From: HXMU1420-13 sp034669965
Lineage (GTDB): Bacteria > Bacteroidota > Rhodothermia > Balneolales > Balneolaceae
Length of the DNA: 64,000 nt
Reading direction: 5' to 3'
NCBI GenBank assembly: GCA_034669965.1
Contig: JAXMOK010000003.1
Location: 329,997 to 393,996 of the forward strand
The notes beneath the pieces are model-generated. The model saw only the letters and a list, made by a program, of their open reading frames with translations. It made no database searches and was not told the origin of the DNA. Shown piece by piece: positions 8,078-16,833 of this stretch; position 1 is the stretch's first letter, and every line of letters begins with the position of its first letter. The position numbers and the translations under genes are program-made.

Positions 8078-9040
8078 ATGGCAACTGATCAACAACTCCC
8101 TACTAACGATCCTGATTTAATGCTGGCCCAAGAAATTGAAGCTAGCTTAAATACCGGTTCATCCTTTGCTGATTTAGGAGATCCGTTGATTGATCAACTT
8201 ATTGCTAATAAGAATAAGGAACGAGCTACTTATACCATACCTGCAACAGTTTCTGATAACATCTGGAATCAAATCAGCAAACAAACAACACAGAGAAAAG
8301 CCAATGTTACTCCTCTCTTTAGTCGCACCTCTACTCTTGCTTGGGCTTCTGCTGCTGTGGTACTAATAGCCGCATTTATAGGATTCTTCTGGATGCAAAG
8401 CCAGCCACAAATTGAACTTCTGGCGCAGAGTGAATCCACCATCGAGCAAGTAACCCTGCAGGACGGCTCGGTAGTTACGCTTCGCCCATATACTAAACTT
8501 TTTGTAGATCAATCCTCAAGCAACCGAAGCTATCGTATTGATGGAGAGGCATTTTTTGATGTAGTCTCGAATCCCGATGCACCTTTCACCGTTGACGCAA
8601 CCTTTGGTACTGTAACTGTGCTTGGTACTCGCTTTAACTTGAGTAACTGGGGCGGTAAAGCAGTTGTATACCTAGAAGAAGGCCGCGTATCATTCTCATC
8701 AAACCAAACCGATGAAGCTGTTATTTTGCAGCCTGGTCAGGCTTCTGAAATCACAGAAAGCGAGCTTCAATTACTTACAGAATCTAATGCCGAAGAATTT
8801 ACCGATTGGCAATCAAACAGTTTAGTATTCAATAGTTTTAATCCTGCCGAAGTAATAAACGAAATCAATCAACATTTTGGGGTTATCATAAATATTGATC
8901 AACTTCAGGATCGTTCGGAAATTACGGGTACGCTCATACTTGATTCTGTAACTCAGACCCTCGACGATTTGGGCTTAGTTTTAGGTGGAACCTTCCGCTC
9001 TGTAAATGCCAACGAATACGTATTTATCTCAATGGAATAG
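8078..9040 (+). CDS. FecR-family anti-sigma factor
   Basis: A 320-residue protein with a cytoplasmic N-terminal part (about 1-85) lacking an obvious FecR_N motif. One membrane helix follows (TLAWASAAVVLIAAFIGFFW, about 90-109), then the periplasmic FecR domain (about 125-220, with LQDGSVVTLRPYTKL and GEAFFDV), and a C-terminal DUF4974-type domain (about 250-318). FecR proteins bind the cognate ECF sigma factor at the inner membrane and the signalling domain of a TonB transducer in the periplasm. The transducer starts 12 bases downstream, which fits one signalling unit with the sigma factor at 6215. Confidence 0.92.
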   Translation: MATDQQLPTNDPDLMLAQEIEASLNTGSSFADLGDPLIDQLIANKNKERATYTIPATVSDNIWNQISKQTTQRKANVTPLFSRTSTLAWASAAVVLIAAFIGFFWMQSQPQIELLAQSESTIEQVTLQDGSVVTLRPYTKLFVDQSSSNRSYRIDGEAFFDVVSNPDAPFTVDATFGTVTVLGTRFNLSNWGGKAVVYLEEGRVSFSSNQTDEAVILQPGQASEITESELQLLTESNAEEFTDWQSNSLVFNSFNPAEVINEINQHFGVIINIDQLQDRSEITGTLILDSVTQTLDDLGLVLGGTFRSVNANEYVFISME

Positions 9041-9051
9041 CCAACATTTCA

Positions 9052-11667
9052 ATGCTGCGATTATTTAGTTGTTTCGGGTGGTTTTTAGTTTTCACAGCTT
9101 CGGTTTCTGCGCAGGATTACTCCTATCAAAATAAAGCGCTGCTTGAGATCATCCGCGATATAGAAGTACACACCGAATACCGTTTTTTATATCGCGAAGC
9201 CTTAATTGCCGACATTAACCTAAGTTTTGATGCCAATCCATCAGACCTTTTTGAAGTGCTTGAGCAATCAATTCAAAGATCCGGATTGGGTTTAAAAGTG
9301 AACGAGGATCGTAACCAGGCCATCATCTATAAAACCGGGGAAGCAAGCTCAACTTCTGAGGCAAATATACATGGCTTTATAGTAGATTCTAATACCGGCG
9401 AGCGCCTTCCCTTTGCTACCATTTCTTGGCGTGAATTTGGTCAAATAAAAGGTGTAAATAGTGATGCAGCGGGAAGATTTAGTATTACTGCTATGCTTTC
9501 TCAACCATCGCTTTCACTTCTGGTTAGCTATGTTGGCTATGCGAATCAACAAATATCGGTTTCTTTTGAAGAAGCGACACATTTAGCTGATGTTACCGTT
9601 CGACTTATCCCAAAAAAATACGATGGGAAAGAAATAATTGTTCAGGGCGTGAATTTTTATAACCCAAACGATACGCTGCTTTATGGATTGATGAAGCTCG
9701 GGAGTTTTAGTCCACTTGGCGAAAGTAACGCCGTTCGATCATTGCAAACCTTACCGGCTGTAAGTATGAATACAGCCATCAACGATGGAATAAACATCAG
9801 AGGCAGTTCATCGGATGGATTTCAGGTTCTGCTTGATGGACAAACCATGTACAGCCAAAGTCATTTATTTGGATTACTCGATGCTATGAACCCTGATGTT
9901 CTGCGTTCAAGCGGTTTTTATTATGATATTACGCCTGCTCAATTTCATGCTCCACTTGGAGGAACGCTGTCGCTAATTACACGCACAGGATCATTAAATA
10001 AATTTTCAACAACTATCGGTTTAAGTAACACAGCGGTTTCTTCAACCATCGAAGGTCCACTTAAAAAAGGCATGTCCAGTTTTATACTATCAGGCAGATG
10101 GTCGTACATGGATGAATTGAATTGGTTCAATAATTCTAAAATGATCGAATATGGATTGGATGTTGACAGAGAGTTGGAAATATTGATTCCGCAACGCTTC
10201 GACAATCGGTTTATTCGTTCGATTACCCTTGATGAAATTGATATTCAAAACACCAATGCCTCTTTTTATGATTTGCACGGGAAGCTGTATTCAGAATTCG
10301 AGAACGGAAATCAACTTATTATTAGTGGCTATTTTGGAAAGGATGAAGCCACCCAATCTTATTTCAGAGATGAACGAAGTATCGTTACGACAAATCAAAC
10401 AACGAACCACTGGAATAACGCGACCATTAGTATTCTGTTTAATGCAACATTAAGCCCAAATTTATATTCAGAATCGAGCTTTGGATTCACCGATTTCAAC
10501 AGCGATTATTTGAAGGATGATTTTGCTTTTCCGGTAAGAAATAATGCCAATGGCGCTCATACCGATTCTGTAAATATCCGACCTCTTAATTTAGATAATC
10601 GGGTTAAACAAATAGAAATTAAACAAGGATTTAAAGCACAGCTTGAAACGGGAACATTAAATATTGGATTAAATTACACAGATTTTGATGTTCAATACAC
10701 CGAATTAGGTGATGTGAGGGAATCTTTTATAAGCCGCAGAACCAGCCAACTTGTTGATGTGTACACACAATGGGATTATGTTGCCAACGAAGCCGTTGGC
10801 TTAAATCTCGGAAGTCGGTTGCACTATTTTAGTAATGGAGCGTATTTGAAATTCTCACCCCGAATTAAGTTATCGATAAGAGAAAATGAGAACTTACATT
10901 TTGGTTTCGGCTTTAGCAGAAACTACCAATTTATTAATCGCCTAAGTTTTTATAACATAAACAGTAACGATTTCTGGATTCTCTCGAACGAAGATCAACC
11001 TCCCTCTTCGGTTAATCATCTTTCAGGTGGTATTTATTACCATGTTAGTAATTGGGCTTATGTACAGGTGGAAGCTTTCAATAAACAGTTTGCAAATTTA
11101 CGATTACACGAATTGAACACCGGTTTAATTTCACAATCGTTTAGAAATGAAGAAACTCCTTGGTTTTATGAAAATGACGGCCGATCAAAAGGCTTGGAGT
11201 TTTTGGTAAAAAACTGGCACAAAGAAGTAACACTTTCCAATGCCTACACCTATTCAATTTCGGAGATAAAGAACGAACTTTTAAACAATGGCGAGTATTT
11301 TAATCCAAGTTGGGACCGACGACATCAATTAACCTCTACTGTAGATATTGAATTGAATCAAGGATTTAATCTCCTAATGGCATGGACCTTCGGAACAGGA
11401 AGCCCTAGCAGAGTTGGGAATTCGAATCGCTTACCTAATTATTCTCGATTTGATGTGTCGTTGACGTACAAAAATCAATTTAAAGGTTCTAACATTGATG
11501 CTTCATTCTCAATATATAATGCATTTGATCGAGCAAACGCTTGGTACGACGAACAACGCATTGGCACTGTAACTACGATCACGAACGTATCTCGTTCTGC
11601 AATATTCCTAACCCATGTTTATGATTTAGGTGTTCAACCTTCATTTAATGTAAAATTCAGCTTTTAA
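9052..11667 (+). CDS. TonB-dependent outer-membrane transducer with STN domain
   Basis: An 871-residue protein. It has a signal peptide (about 1-21), an N-terminal STN/secretin-type signalling domain (about 25-95), a carboxypeptidase-regulatory-like beta-sandwich (about 103-185), a TonB plug (about 215-320, including NIRGSSSDGFQVLLDGQ) and a beta-barrel ending in the aromatic-terminated FNVKFSF. The STN domain is the part that talks to FecR in the periplasm, so this is the receptor of the sigma/FecR circuit. The ligand is unknown; no SusD partner is adjacent. Its 3' end overlaps the convergent cyclase gene by 11 bases. Confidence 0.93.
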   Translation: MLRLFSCFGWFLVFTASVSAQDYSYQNKALLEIIRDIEVHTEYRFLYREALIADINLSFDANPSDLFEVLEQSIQRSGLGLKVNEDRNQAIIYKTGEASSTSEANIHGFIVDSNTGERLPFATISWREFGQIKGVNSDAAGRFSITAMLSQPSLSLLVSYVGYANQQISVSFEEATHLADVTVRLIPKKYDGKEIIVQGVNFYNPNDTLLYGLMKLGSFSPLGESNAVRSLQTLPAVSMNTAINDGINIRGSSSDGFQVLLDGQTMYSQSHLFGLLDAMNPDVLRSSGFYYDITPAQFHAPLGGTLSLITRTGSLNKFSTTIGLSNTAVSSTIEGPLKKGMSSFILSGRWSYMDELNWFNNSKMIEYGLDVDRELEILIPQRFDNRFIRSITLDEIDIQNTNASFYDLHGKLYSEFENGNQLIISGYFGKDEATQSYFRDERSIVTTNQTTNHWNNATISILFNATLSPNLYSESSFGFTDFNSDYLKDDFAFPVRNNANGAHTDSVNIRPLNLDNRVKQIEIKQGFKAQLETGTLNIGLNYTDFDVQYTELGDVRESFISRRTSQLVDVYTQWDYVANEAVGLNLGSRLHYFSNGAYLKFSPRIKLSIRENENLHFGFGFSRNYQFINRLSFYNINSNDFWILSNEDQPPSSVNHLSGGIYYHVSNWAYVQVEAFNKQFANLRLHELNTGLISQSFRNEETPWFYENDGRSKGLEFLVKNWHKEVTLSNAYTYSISEIKNELLNNGEYFNPSWDRRHQLTSTVDIELNQGFNLLMAWTFGTGSPSRVGNSNRLPNYSRFDVSLTYKNQFKGSNIDASFSIYNAFDRANAWYDEQRIGTVTTITNVSRSAIFLTHVYDLGVQPSFNVKFSF

Positions 11668-14600
11668 CAGGCTCCGCAAGCTCTTCTTCTACAAAATACA
11701 TATCAACATCGCCTTGCCCTTCAACATGAACTTTACCACGATATTCGCAATGGAAATAATCGTGAACAAAGTCGCAGGTAGTAGCAGAGATATTAATCTT
11801 ACCAATCTCCCCTATTTCTTCCATTCGGCTGGCTAAAATCACCGTAGAACCCCAGATATCGTAAGTAAATTTCTTTTTACCTACTACCCCCGCAATCAAA
11901 CTACCACTGTGGATACCGATTCTCATTTTCCATTTAACCGCTGCCGATTTGTTTCTATTATCGATGAATTGTTGCATTGCTTTTGCAGCCTGCACACACA
12001 ATAATGCATGGTCTTCTTTTTCGTCGGGTAAGCCGGAAACAGCTAAATAGGCATCACCAATCGTTTTGATCTTTTCCAGCCCATACTGTTCGCAAATTGA
12101 GTCAAAACCTTCAAATATCTCATTTACTTCAGCAACTAGTTTCTTTGCCGACATAGTTGCTGCTGTAGATGTGAAGTTTTCGAAATCGGTAAACAACACA
12201 CTCACTTCTTCATATCTTCGTGGGGAAGCAAAACCCTTTTCTTTAATCTCGTCAGCAACACCTTTTGGCAACATATTATATAGCAGGTGATCGCTTTTTT
12301 CTTTTTCGTTTTCGAGCAACAGAGTACGTTCTTTTACTAGAGCTTCCAGTTCTTCGTTGTATTTCTGAACCTGTTCTTTCTTTTTACGCTCTTTCCCGAT
12401 CTGGTAATTGATAAAACCGATAATGATGGTGGCACCAAATAGAAAGTACAGGCCAAAAGCCCACCAAGTTTGCCAAGGTGGTGGCAGTACCTTAATTCGG
12501 ATTGATTTTCCATCATTATTCCATAAGCCGTCTTTATTCGAAGCGCGTACCATAAATGTGTACGTTTCGCCCGGTGGTAAATTAGTATAAGAAACATATC
12601 TTCGGCTGCCTACTTCTTGCCAATCGGCATCGAAACCATCCATTTTGTACATGTACTTATTTTGCTCCGGAGCAGCGTAGTGCAAGGCTGAAAACTCAAA
12701 TGAAAAGACCTTTTCGCGCCATGTAAGTACAATTTCGTCTGTTTCAGAAATCGACTTAGTTAATGGCGAACCGACAGAAGATATCGGCACATTTTCGTTA
12801 AAAATTTGAAAGTCCGTTATCACCACCGGCGGGATGTACGGATTGTCACGAATACTGTCTGGTTTGAAGATTACAATCCCATTTATCCCACCAAAATACA
12901 TGGTACCATCTATACCTTTATGGAAGGCATTAAATCGATATTCATTACTCGGTAAACCATCCCCACGGTCATAAACTCTGATGTTTTCGGTTTTCGGATC
13001 GAAATCTACAATACCATTATTCGTACTGAGCCACAGATGTCCACGGTAATCAACTATTATTCCATAGATAAAATTATTTGGCAATCCATTTGCTGTGGTA
13101 TAACGTGTAAATGTTTCTGTTTCCGGGTTAAATTTATTTAAACCGTTAATAGTACCTACCCACAAATTGCCATCATTATCCTGTCTTATCACATTAATGA
13201 AGTTATCACTGATGCTTGTAGGATCATCTGGGTCGTAAGTAAATCGAGTAAATTCTTCACGTAATCGATCGTATCTATTTAGCCCAAAACCATGAGTTCC
13301 AACCCAAAATACACTACGATTATCTTCATACATCGACCAAATTTTATTATGGCTGATGGTATTTTGATTTTCTTGTGAATGCGAGAATCGTCGAAATTCT
13401 TTGGATTCACGGTCGTAGGCATTAAGGCCATTATTCAAAGTACCGATCCATATTATATTTTTACTATCCTCAAATATGGTAGTTATAATATTTCCACTAA
13501 TCGTATTTTCATTATTCTCATCGTGCTTGAAATGAATAAAGGCATCGTTTTCAGCATCATAAAGATTTACACCTTCAATGGTACCCACCCAAACATCACC
13601 AAAACTGTCTTGATAAATAGCATTAATAAAATCGCTGCTAATTGATGATTCGTCGTTTGGATCGTGCACATAATTTATGAACGAAAGTGTAGTTGCATCC
13701 TGTCGATTTAAGCCTCCACCCTGCGTTCCCACCCAAAAATCGCCGGATATGTCCTCAAATAATGACGTAATTGAGTTGTTACTCAAACTATTGGCATTCG
13801 AAGGATCATTTTGATACACGGTAAAACTTTCTGATGAAGAGCGAATGAATTTATTTAATGCCCCATTTTGAGTTCCTACCCAAAATACCCCAGAACGATC
13901 TTCAAAAAGTGATGTAATTGAGTTATTACTTAGGTTGATTGGATAATTCAACTCCATGAAGTTTGTGAAATCATTTGTCTCTCTATCCAAAATATTCAAT
14001 CCATTTAATGTACCTACCCAAAAGGTTCCTCTGGAGTCTTCAAACATTGAGAGCACCCAATTATTCGAAATACTATTACGATTATTAGGATCTGCTTTTA
14101 AACTGTTAAAGGTTTGAGACGAAGGATCGAATTTGTTTAACCCACCGGATTGAGTACCCACCCATAGCGTTCGTTTTCTATCCTCATAAATGGAAACAAT
14201 CCAATTGTCACTTATCGAAGTATCATCGCTGGGAATATTGGTGTAGTGTTTGATCGCAAATGTTCTACGATCGAAACTATACAATCCATCGTCAGCTGTT
14301 CCCACCCATATAAAACTGTTAGAATCCAAAAATAGGGTAGTGATATTGGCCGTGCTCAGATTCATGTGTTCATCAACCTCGTTGTATACGCTAAAGGTGT
14401 TTGTGCGAGGATTTAAAATATTTAGCCCACTTTGAGTACCAACCAAAATTACACCGATATCATCTTGAAATAAGGTTGTTATGTAATTGTGATTGATGGA
14501 AGTGTTGTCGGAATTATCATGCTGAAATCGCAGGAAACGATCCTGATCACGACTAAACTTGTTTAGACCTCCTCCTTTGGTTCCTACCCAAATTGCTCCT

Positions 14601-14893
14601 TCTTTGTCTTCTAGTATACTCGATATCTGGTTGGACGAGATTGAAAAAGGATCATAAGGATCGTTACGGTATACTTTAAATTCATAACCGTCGTATCGGT
14701 TTAGGCCATCTTCGGTAGCAAACCATAAAAAACCGCGGCTGTCTTGCAATATATCATTGATGGTGCTTTGCGAGAGTCCATCCTGAGTGGTGATTTGTTC
14801 GAAGCGAATAGACATTTCTTGCGCTGAACTGTACCCGCTAAAAATCAAACAATAGAATAAAATTAATAAGAATGCTTTGAATGTGTTTGCCAT
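11657..14893 (-). CDS. Sensor: beta-propeller + Y_Y_Y + transmembrane helix + class III nucleotide cyclase
   Basis: A 1078-residue protein. It has a signal peptide (about 1-24) and roughly 14 reg_prop two-component-propeller repeats (about 30-720), seen as recurring FEDxxGxFWVGTxxGGLN blocks. A Y_Y_Y domain follows (about 740-805, ending ...TFMVRASNKDGLW), then one membrane helix (about 818-838), a coiled coil (about 840-875) and a class III adenylate/guanylate cyclase domain (about 893-1065). Metal Asp residues are present (D903 in LFTDFENF, D947 in IGDAYLAVSG). Lys943 and Asp1012 (YDIWG) are the adenine-type specificity residues. The usual transition-state Asn is Ile1019 (WGSTVILASR), while Arg1023 remains. 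In most Bacteroidota this sensor carries a histidine kinase output; here the output would be cAMP, possibly weak. Confidence 0.93.
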   Translation of the reverse strand: MANTFKAFLLILFYCLIFSGYSSAQEMSIRFEQITTQDGLSQSTINDILQDSRGFLWFATEDGLNRYDGYEFKVYRNDPYDPFSISSNQISSILEDKEGAIWVGTKGGGLNKFSRDQDRFLRFQHDNSDNTSINHNYITTLFQDDIGVILVGTQSGLNILNPRTNTFSVYNEVDEHMNLSTANITTLFLDSNSFIWVGTADDGLYSFDRRTFAIKHYTNIPSDDTSISDNWIVSIYEDRKRTLWVGTQSGGLNKFDPSSQTFNSLKADPNNRNSISNNWVLSMFEDSRGTFWVGTLNGLNILDRETNDFTNFMELNYPINLSNNSITSLFEDRSGVFWVGTQNGALNKFIRSSSESFTVYQNDPSNANSLSNNSITSLFEDISGDFWVGTQGGGLNRQDATTLSFINYVHDPNDESSISSDFINAIYQDSFGDVWVGTIEGVNLYDAENDAFIHFKHDENNENTISGNIITTIFEDSKNIIWIGTLNNGLNAYDRESKEFRRFSHSQENQNTISHNKIWSMYEDNRSVFWVGTHGFGLNRYDRLREEFTRFTYDPDDPTSISDNFINVIRQDNDGNLWVGTINGLNKFNPETETFTRYTTANGLPNNFIYGIIVDYRGHLWLSTNNGIVDFDPKTENIRVYDRGDGLPSNEYRFNAFHKGIDGTMYFGGINGIVIFKPDSIRDNPYIPPVVITDFQIFNENVPISSVGSPLTKSISETDEIVLTWREKVFSFEFSALHYAAPEQNKYMYKMDGFDADWQEVGSRRYVSYTNLPPGETYTFMVRASNKDGLWNNDGKSIRIKVLPPPWQTWWAFGLYFLFGATIIIGFINYQIGKERKKKEQVQKYNEELEALVKERTLLLENEKEKSDHLLYNMLPKGVADEIKEKGFASPRRYEEVSVLFTDFENFTSTAATMSAKKLVAEVNEIFEGFDSICEQYGLEKIKTIGDAYLAVSGLPDEKEDHALLCVQAAKAMQQFIDNRNKSAAVKWKMRIGIHSGSLIAGVVGKKKFTYDIWGSTVILASRMEEIGEIGKINISATTCDFVHDYFHCEYRGKVHVEGQGDVDMYFVEEELAEPVKS

Positions 14894-15030
14894 AAGCTTA
14901 ACCGTTTATTGTGATCCCGCTGTATGGTAACAATCTACAGCTATAAGAAGAGTTAGATTCCTTTATACAATCATAAATTGCCTTAACATAGAATTGCTCT
15001 TTTTATGTGTTCAAACATCTTATATGATGG

Positions 15031-15903
15031 CTACAATTCAAAATTAAATTGTGTGGCACCTTGACTTATAGCTCCAATAAAACCGAGCCCATTTTCGATT
15101 ATTTCTGAATCGATAAAAGTTAGATCAAGAAAATCCGTACCTCTGAAAACCTCCCATTCCGGCCCAAAATGAACATATCGGATAAATAATAAATACTGGT
15201 CAAGTTCTTGGCATCTAACGGTTGGTAACCAAAATCGGGGAGGAATATTTATAGTTGCTTCAGGTGGTGGCGGGAAAATATCAACCAAAAGATTAGTAAC
15301 TGTTAACTTAACTTCCATCTCATCTCTACTTTCTACAAATTCGATTTGGTCAACGGTTTTTATCTCTGCCCAGTGTTCACTCCCCTGATATGAAACACCC
15401 ACTTCTGCTCTTACATATTCCGGACGTTTTATATTTTTAAAGGATATTCGCATTAACTGAAAACAACCGGATGATTTATCAGGCGTTATCTCTGCGAAAG
15501 ACAATCCGGGAGTGGTTAAGGTAGCTCTAGATTCCTGATCTCTATCAAAACGAATAGTTATACCATATTGAGAGGCCGGTTGCAAATCCTCCCGAATCAA
15601 ATAGTTGTAGGTGTAATTGCCATTAAAATTGATAATCGTGTCTTGAAGCTGAACTTCAGTATTAGTAGAAAAATCAGAGAAAAACACGGATACACCTTCA
15701 TAACCAACAACGCTGTCAACCAGAAACGGATTAGTTACATTTCGGATACGTACTGAATTAACATCTTTGTCGATATCTAATGCACCGTAGGCAGAATAAG
15801 TACCTACATTATCTTCGAAAGGGTTAATTACACGATCTCGATCGCATGAAAGCAATAGCCCACTAATTAATAGACAAACTAAAGCTACACGATTAAGATG
15901 CAT
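15031..15903 (-). CDS. DUF4249 lipoprotein, second of a tandem pair
   Basis: A 290-residue protein with a lipoprotein signal ending in LLLSC (Cys about residue 20), then an N-terminal Ig-like beta domain and the conserved DUF4249 C-terminal region (FPPPPEATINIPPRFWLPTVRC, IRYVHFGPEWEVF). It is paralogous to the next gene upstream and shares its PPR.W.PTV.C block. DUF4249 proteins sit beside TonB receptors in Bacteroidota and are presumed surface or periplasmic accessory lipoproteins; the exact role is unknown. Third gene of the minus-strand TonB receptor - DUF4249 - DUF4249 unit. Confidence 0.85.
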   Translation of the reverse strand: MHLNRVALVCLLISGLLLSCDRDRVINPFEDNVGTYSAYGALDIDKDVNSVRIRNVTNPFLVDSVVGYEGVSVFFSDFSTNTEVQLQDTIINFNGNYTYNYLIREDLQPASQYGITIRFDRDQESRATLTTPGLSFAEITPDKSSGCFQLMRISFKNIKRPEYVRAEVGVSYQGSEHWAEIKTVDQIEFVESRDEMEVKLTVTNLLVDIFPPPPEATINIPPRFWLPTVRCQELDQYLLFIRYVHFGPEWEVFRGTDFLDLTFIDSEIIENGLGFIGAISQGATQFNFEL

Positions 15904-15912
15904 GGTTATTAA

Positions 15913-16797
15913 CTAGTTATTGTTTGGTACCCCATTCGTTCTGAACATAATTTGTTTGGTATTCTTGGCGCCAAAAAAACCAATTCCGTTTTCAACATCA
16001 CCAGATTCCAATACATCTAAAGCAAGAGTTTTTTCTTCTATCACTTTAAATTCAGGGCCAAAGTGCGTGTATCTGATTCGCATTACTCCATTATCTAACC
16101 GGTTGCAATTTACGGTTGGATTCCAGCGACGGGGTGGCACATTTACTGTGGCTTCAGCTACGGGCGGAAATACATCTACCAACATGTTTTTGATGTTTAG
16201 AATTACCGCAACTTTATCGGTGCCTTCAACTTTTTGAAGCTGTCGTACTGATTTCACTTCGCCAAAGTAAAAACTTCCTTGATATTGAACACCTAGTTCG
16301 AAACGAATGAATTCATCACCTTGAACATTATCAAACTCAATCAAAATGTCTTCGAAACAGTCTTGGGTAACTTCCGGAGTAAGAGATAAAGTGGAAACAC
16401 CAGGCGTTGTAGCTGTAGTTGTTGCCACTTCTCCTTCCGAACCTTCAATAGTTAATTTGTAGGCAGTACGCGGTTCAAGTTCCTCATCGATGATAAAATT
16501 CATCGTAGGATTATTGTTGAAATAAATAATTGAGTCGGAAAGTTGTTTCGAAGTACCGGCTTCCAAATTTTCAAATGTAACCTTAAAATTACGTAACTCT
16601 TCGATGTCAGCTAGCAAAGGTGATTGAATATCTTTAACACGAACATAATTTGTAGTCGAATCGAGTTCCATTGCACCATAAACCGAGTATTCGGCATCAA
16701 CAACTTCAAATGGCTCGATGAAAACTTCATCACAAGCCATTAAACCAACAACTGCGATGATAAGAACTCCAAAGTATTTAATAGACATAGTCTTCAT
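15913..16797 (-). CDS. DUF4249 lipoprotein, first of a tandem pair
   Basis: A 294-residue lipoprotein (signal ...AVVGLMAC, Cys about residue 22) with the same layout as its neighbour. It shares VDVFPPVAEATVNVPPRRW, PTVNC and IRYTHFGPEF with the downstream paralogue, so a local duplication is likely. It lies 36 bases after the TonB receptor gene and 9 bases before its paralogue, so the three are almost certainly cotranscribed. Expected at the outer membrane as partner of that receptor; no catalytic motif is seen. Confidence 0.86.
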   Translation of the reverse strand: MKTMSIKYFGVLIIAVVGLMACDEVFIEPFEVVDAEYSVYGAMELDSTTNYVRVKDIQSPLLADIEELRNFKVTFENLEAGTSKQLSDSIIYFNNNPTMNFIIDEELEPRTAYKLTIEGSEGEVATTTATTPGVSTLSLTPEVTQDCFEDILIEFDNVQGDEFIRFELGVQYQGSFYFGEVKSVRQLQKVEGTDKVAVILNIKNMLVDVFPPVAEATVNVPPRRWNPTVNCNRLDNGVMRIRYTHFGPEFKVIEEKTLALDVLESGDVENGIGFFGAKNTKQIMFRTNGVPNNN

Positions 16798-16833
16798 TTT
16801 TTAAATCTCTTTATTAATTTTTTTCTGGAGTGA

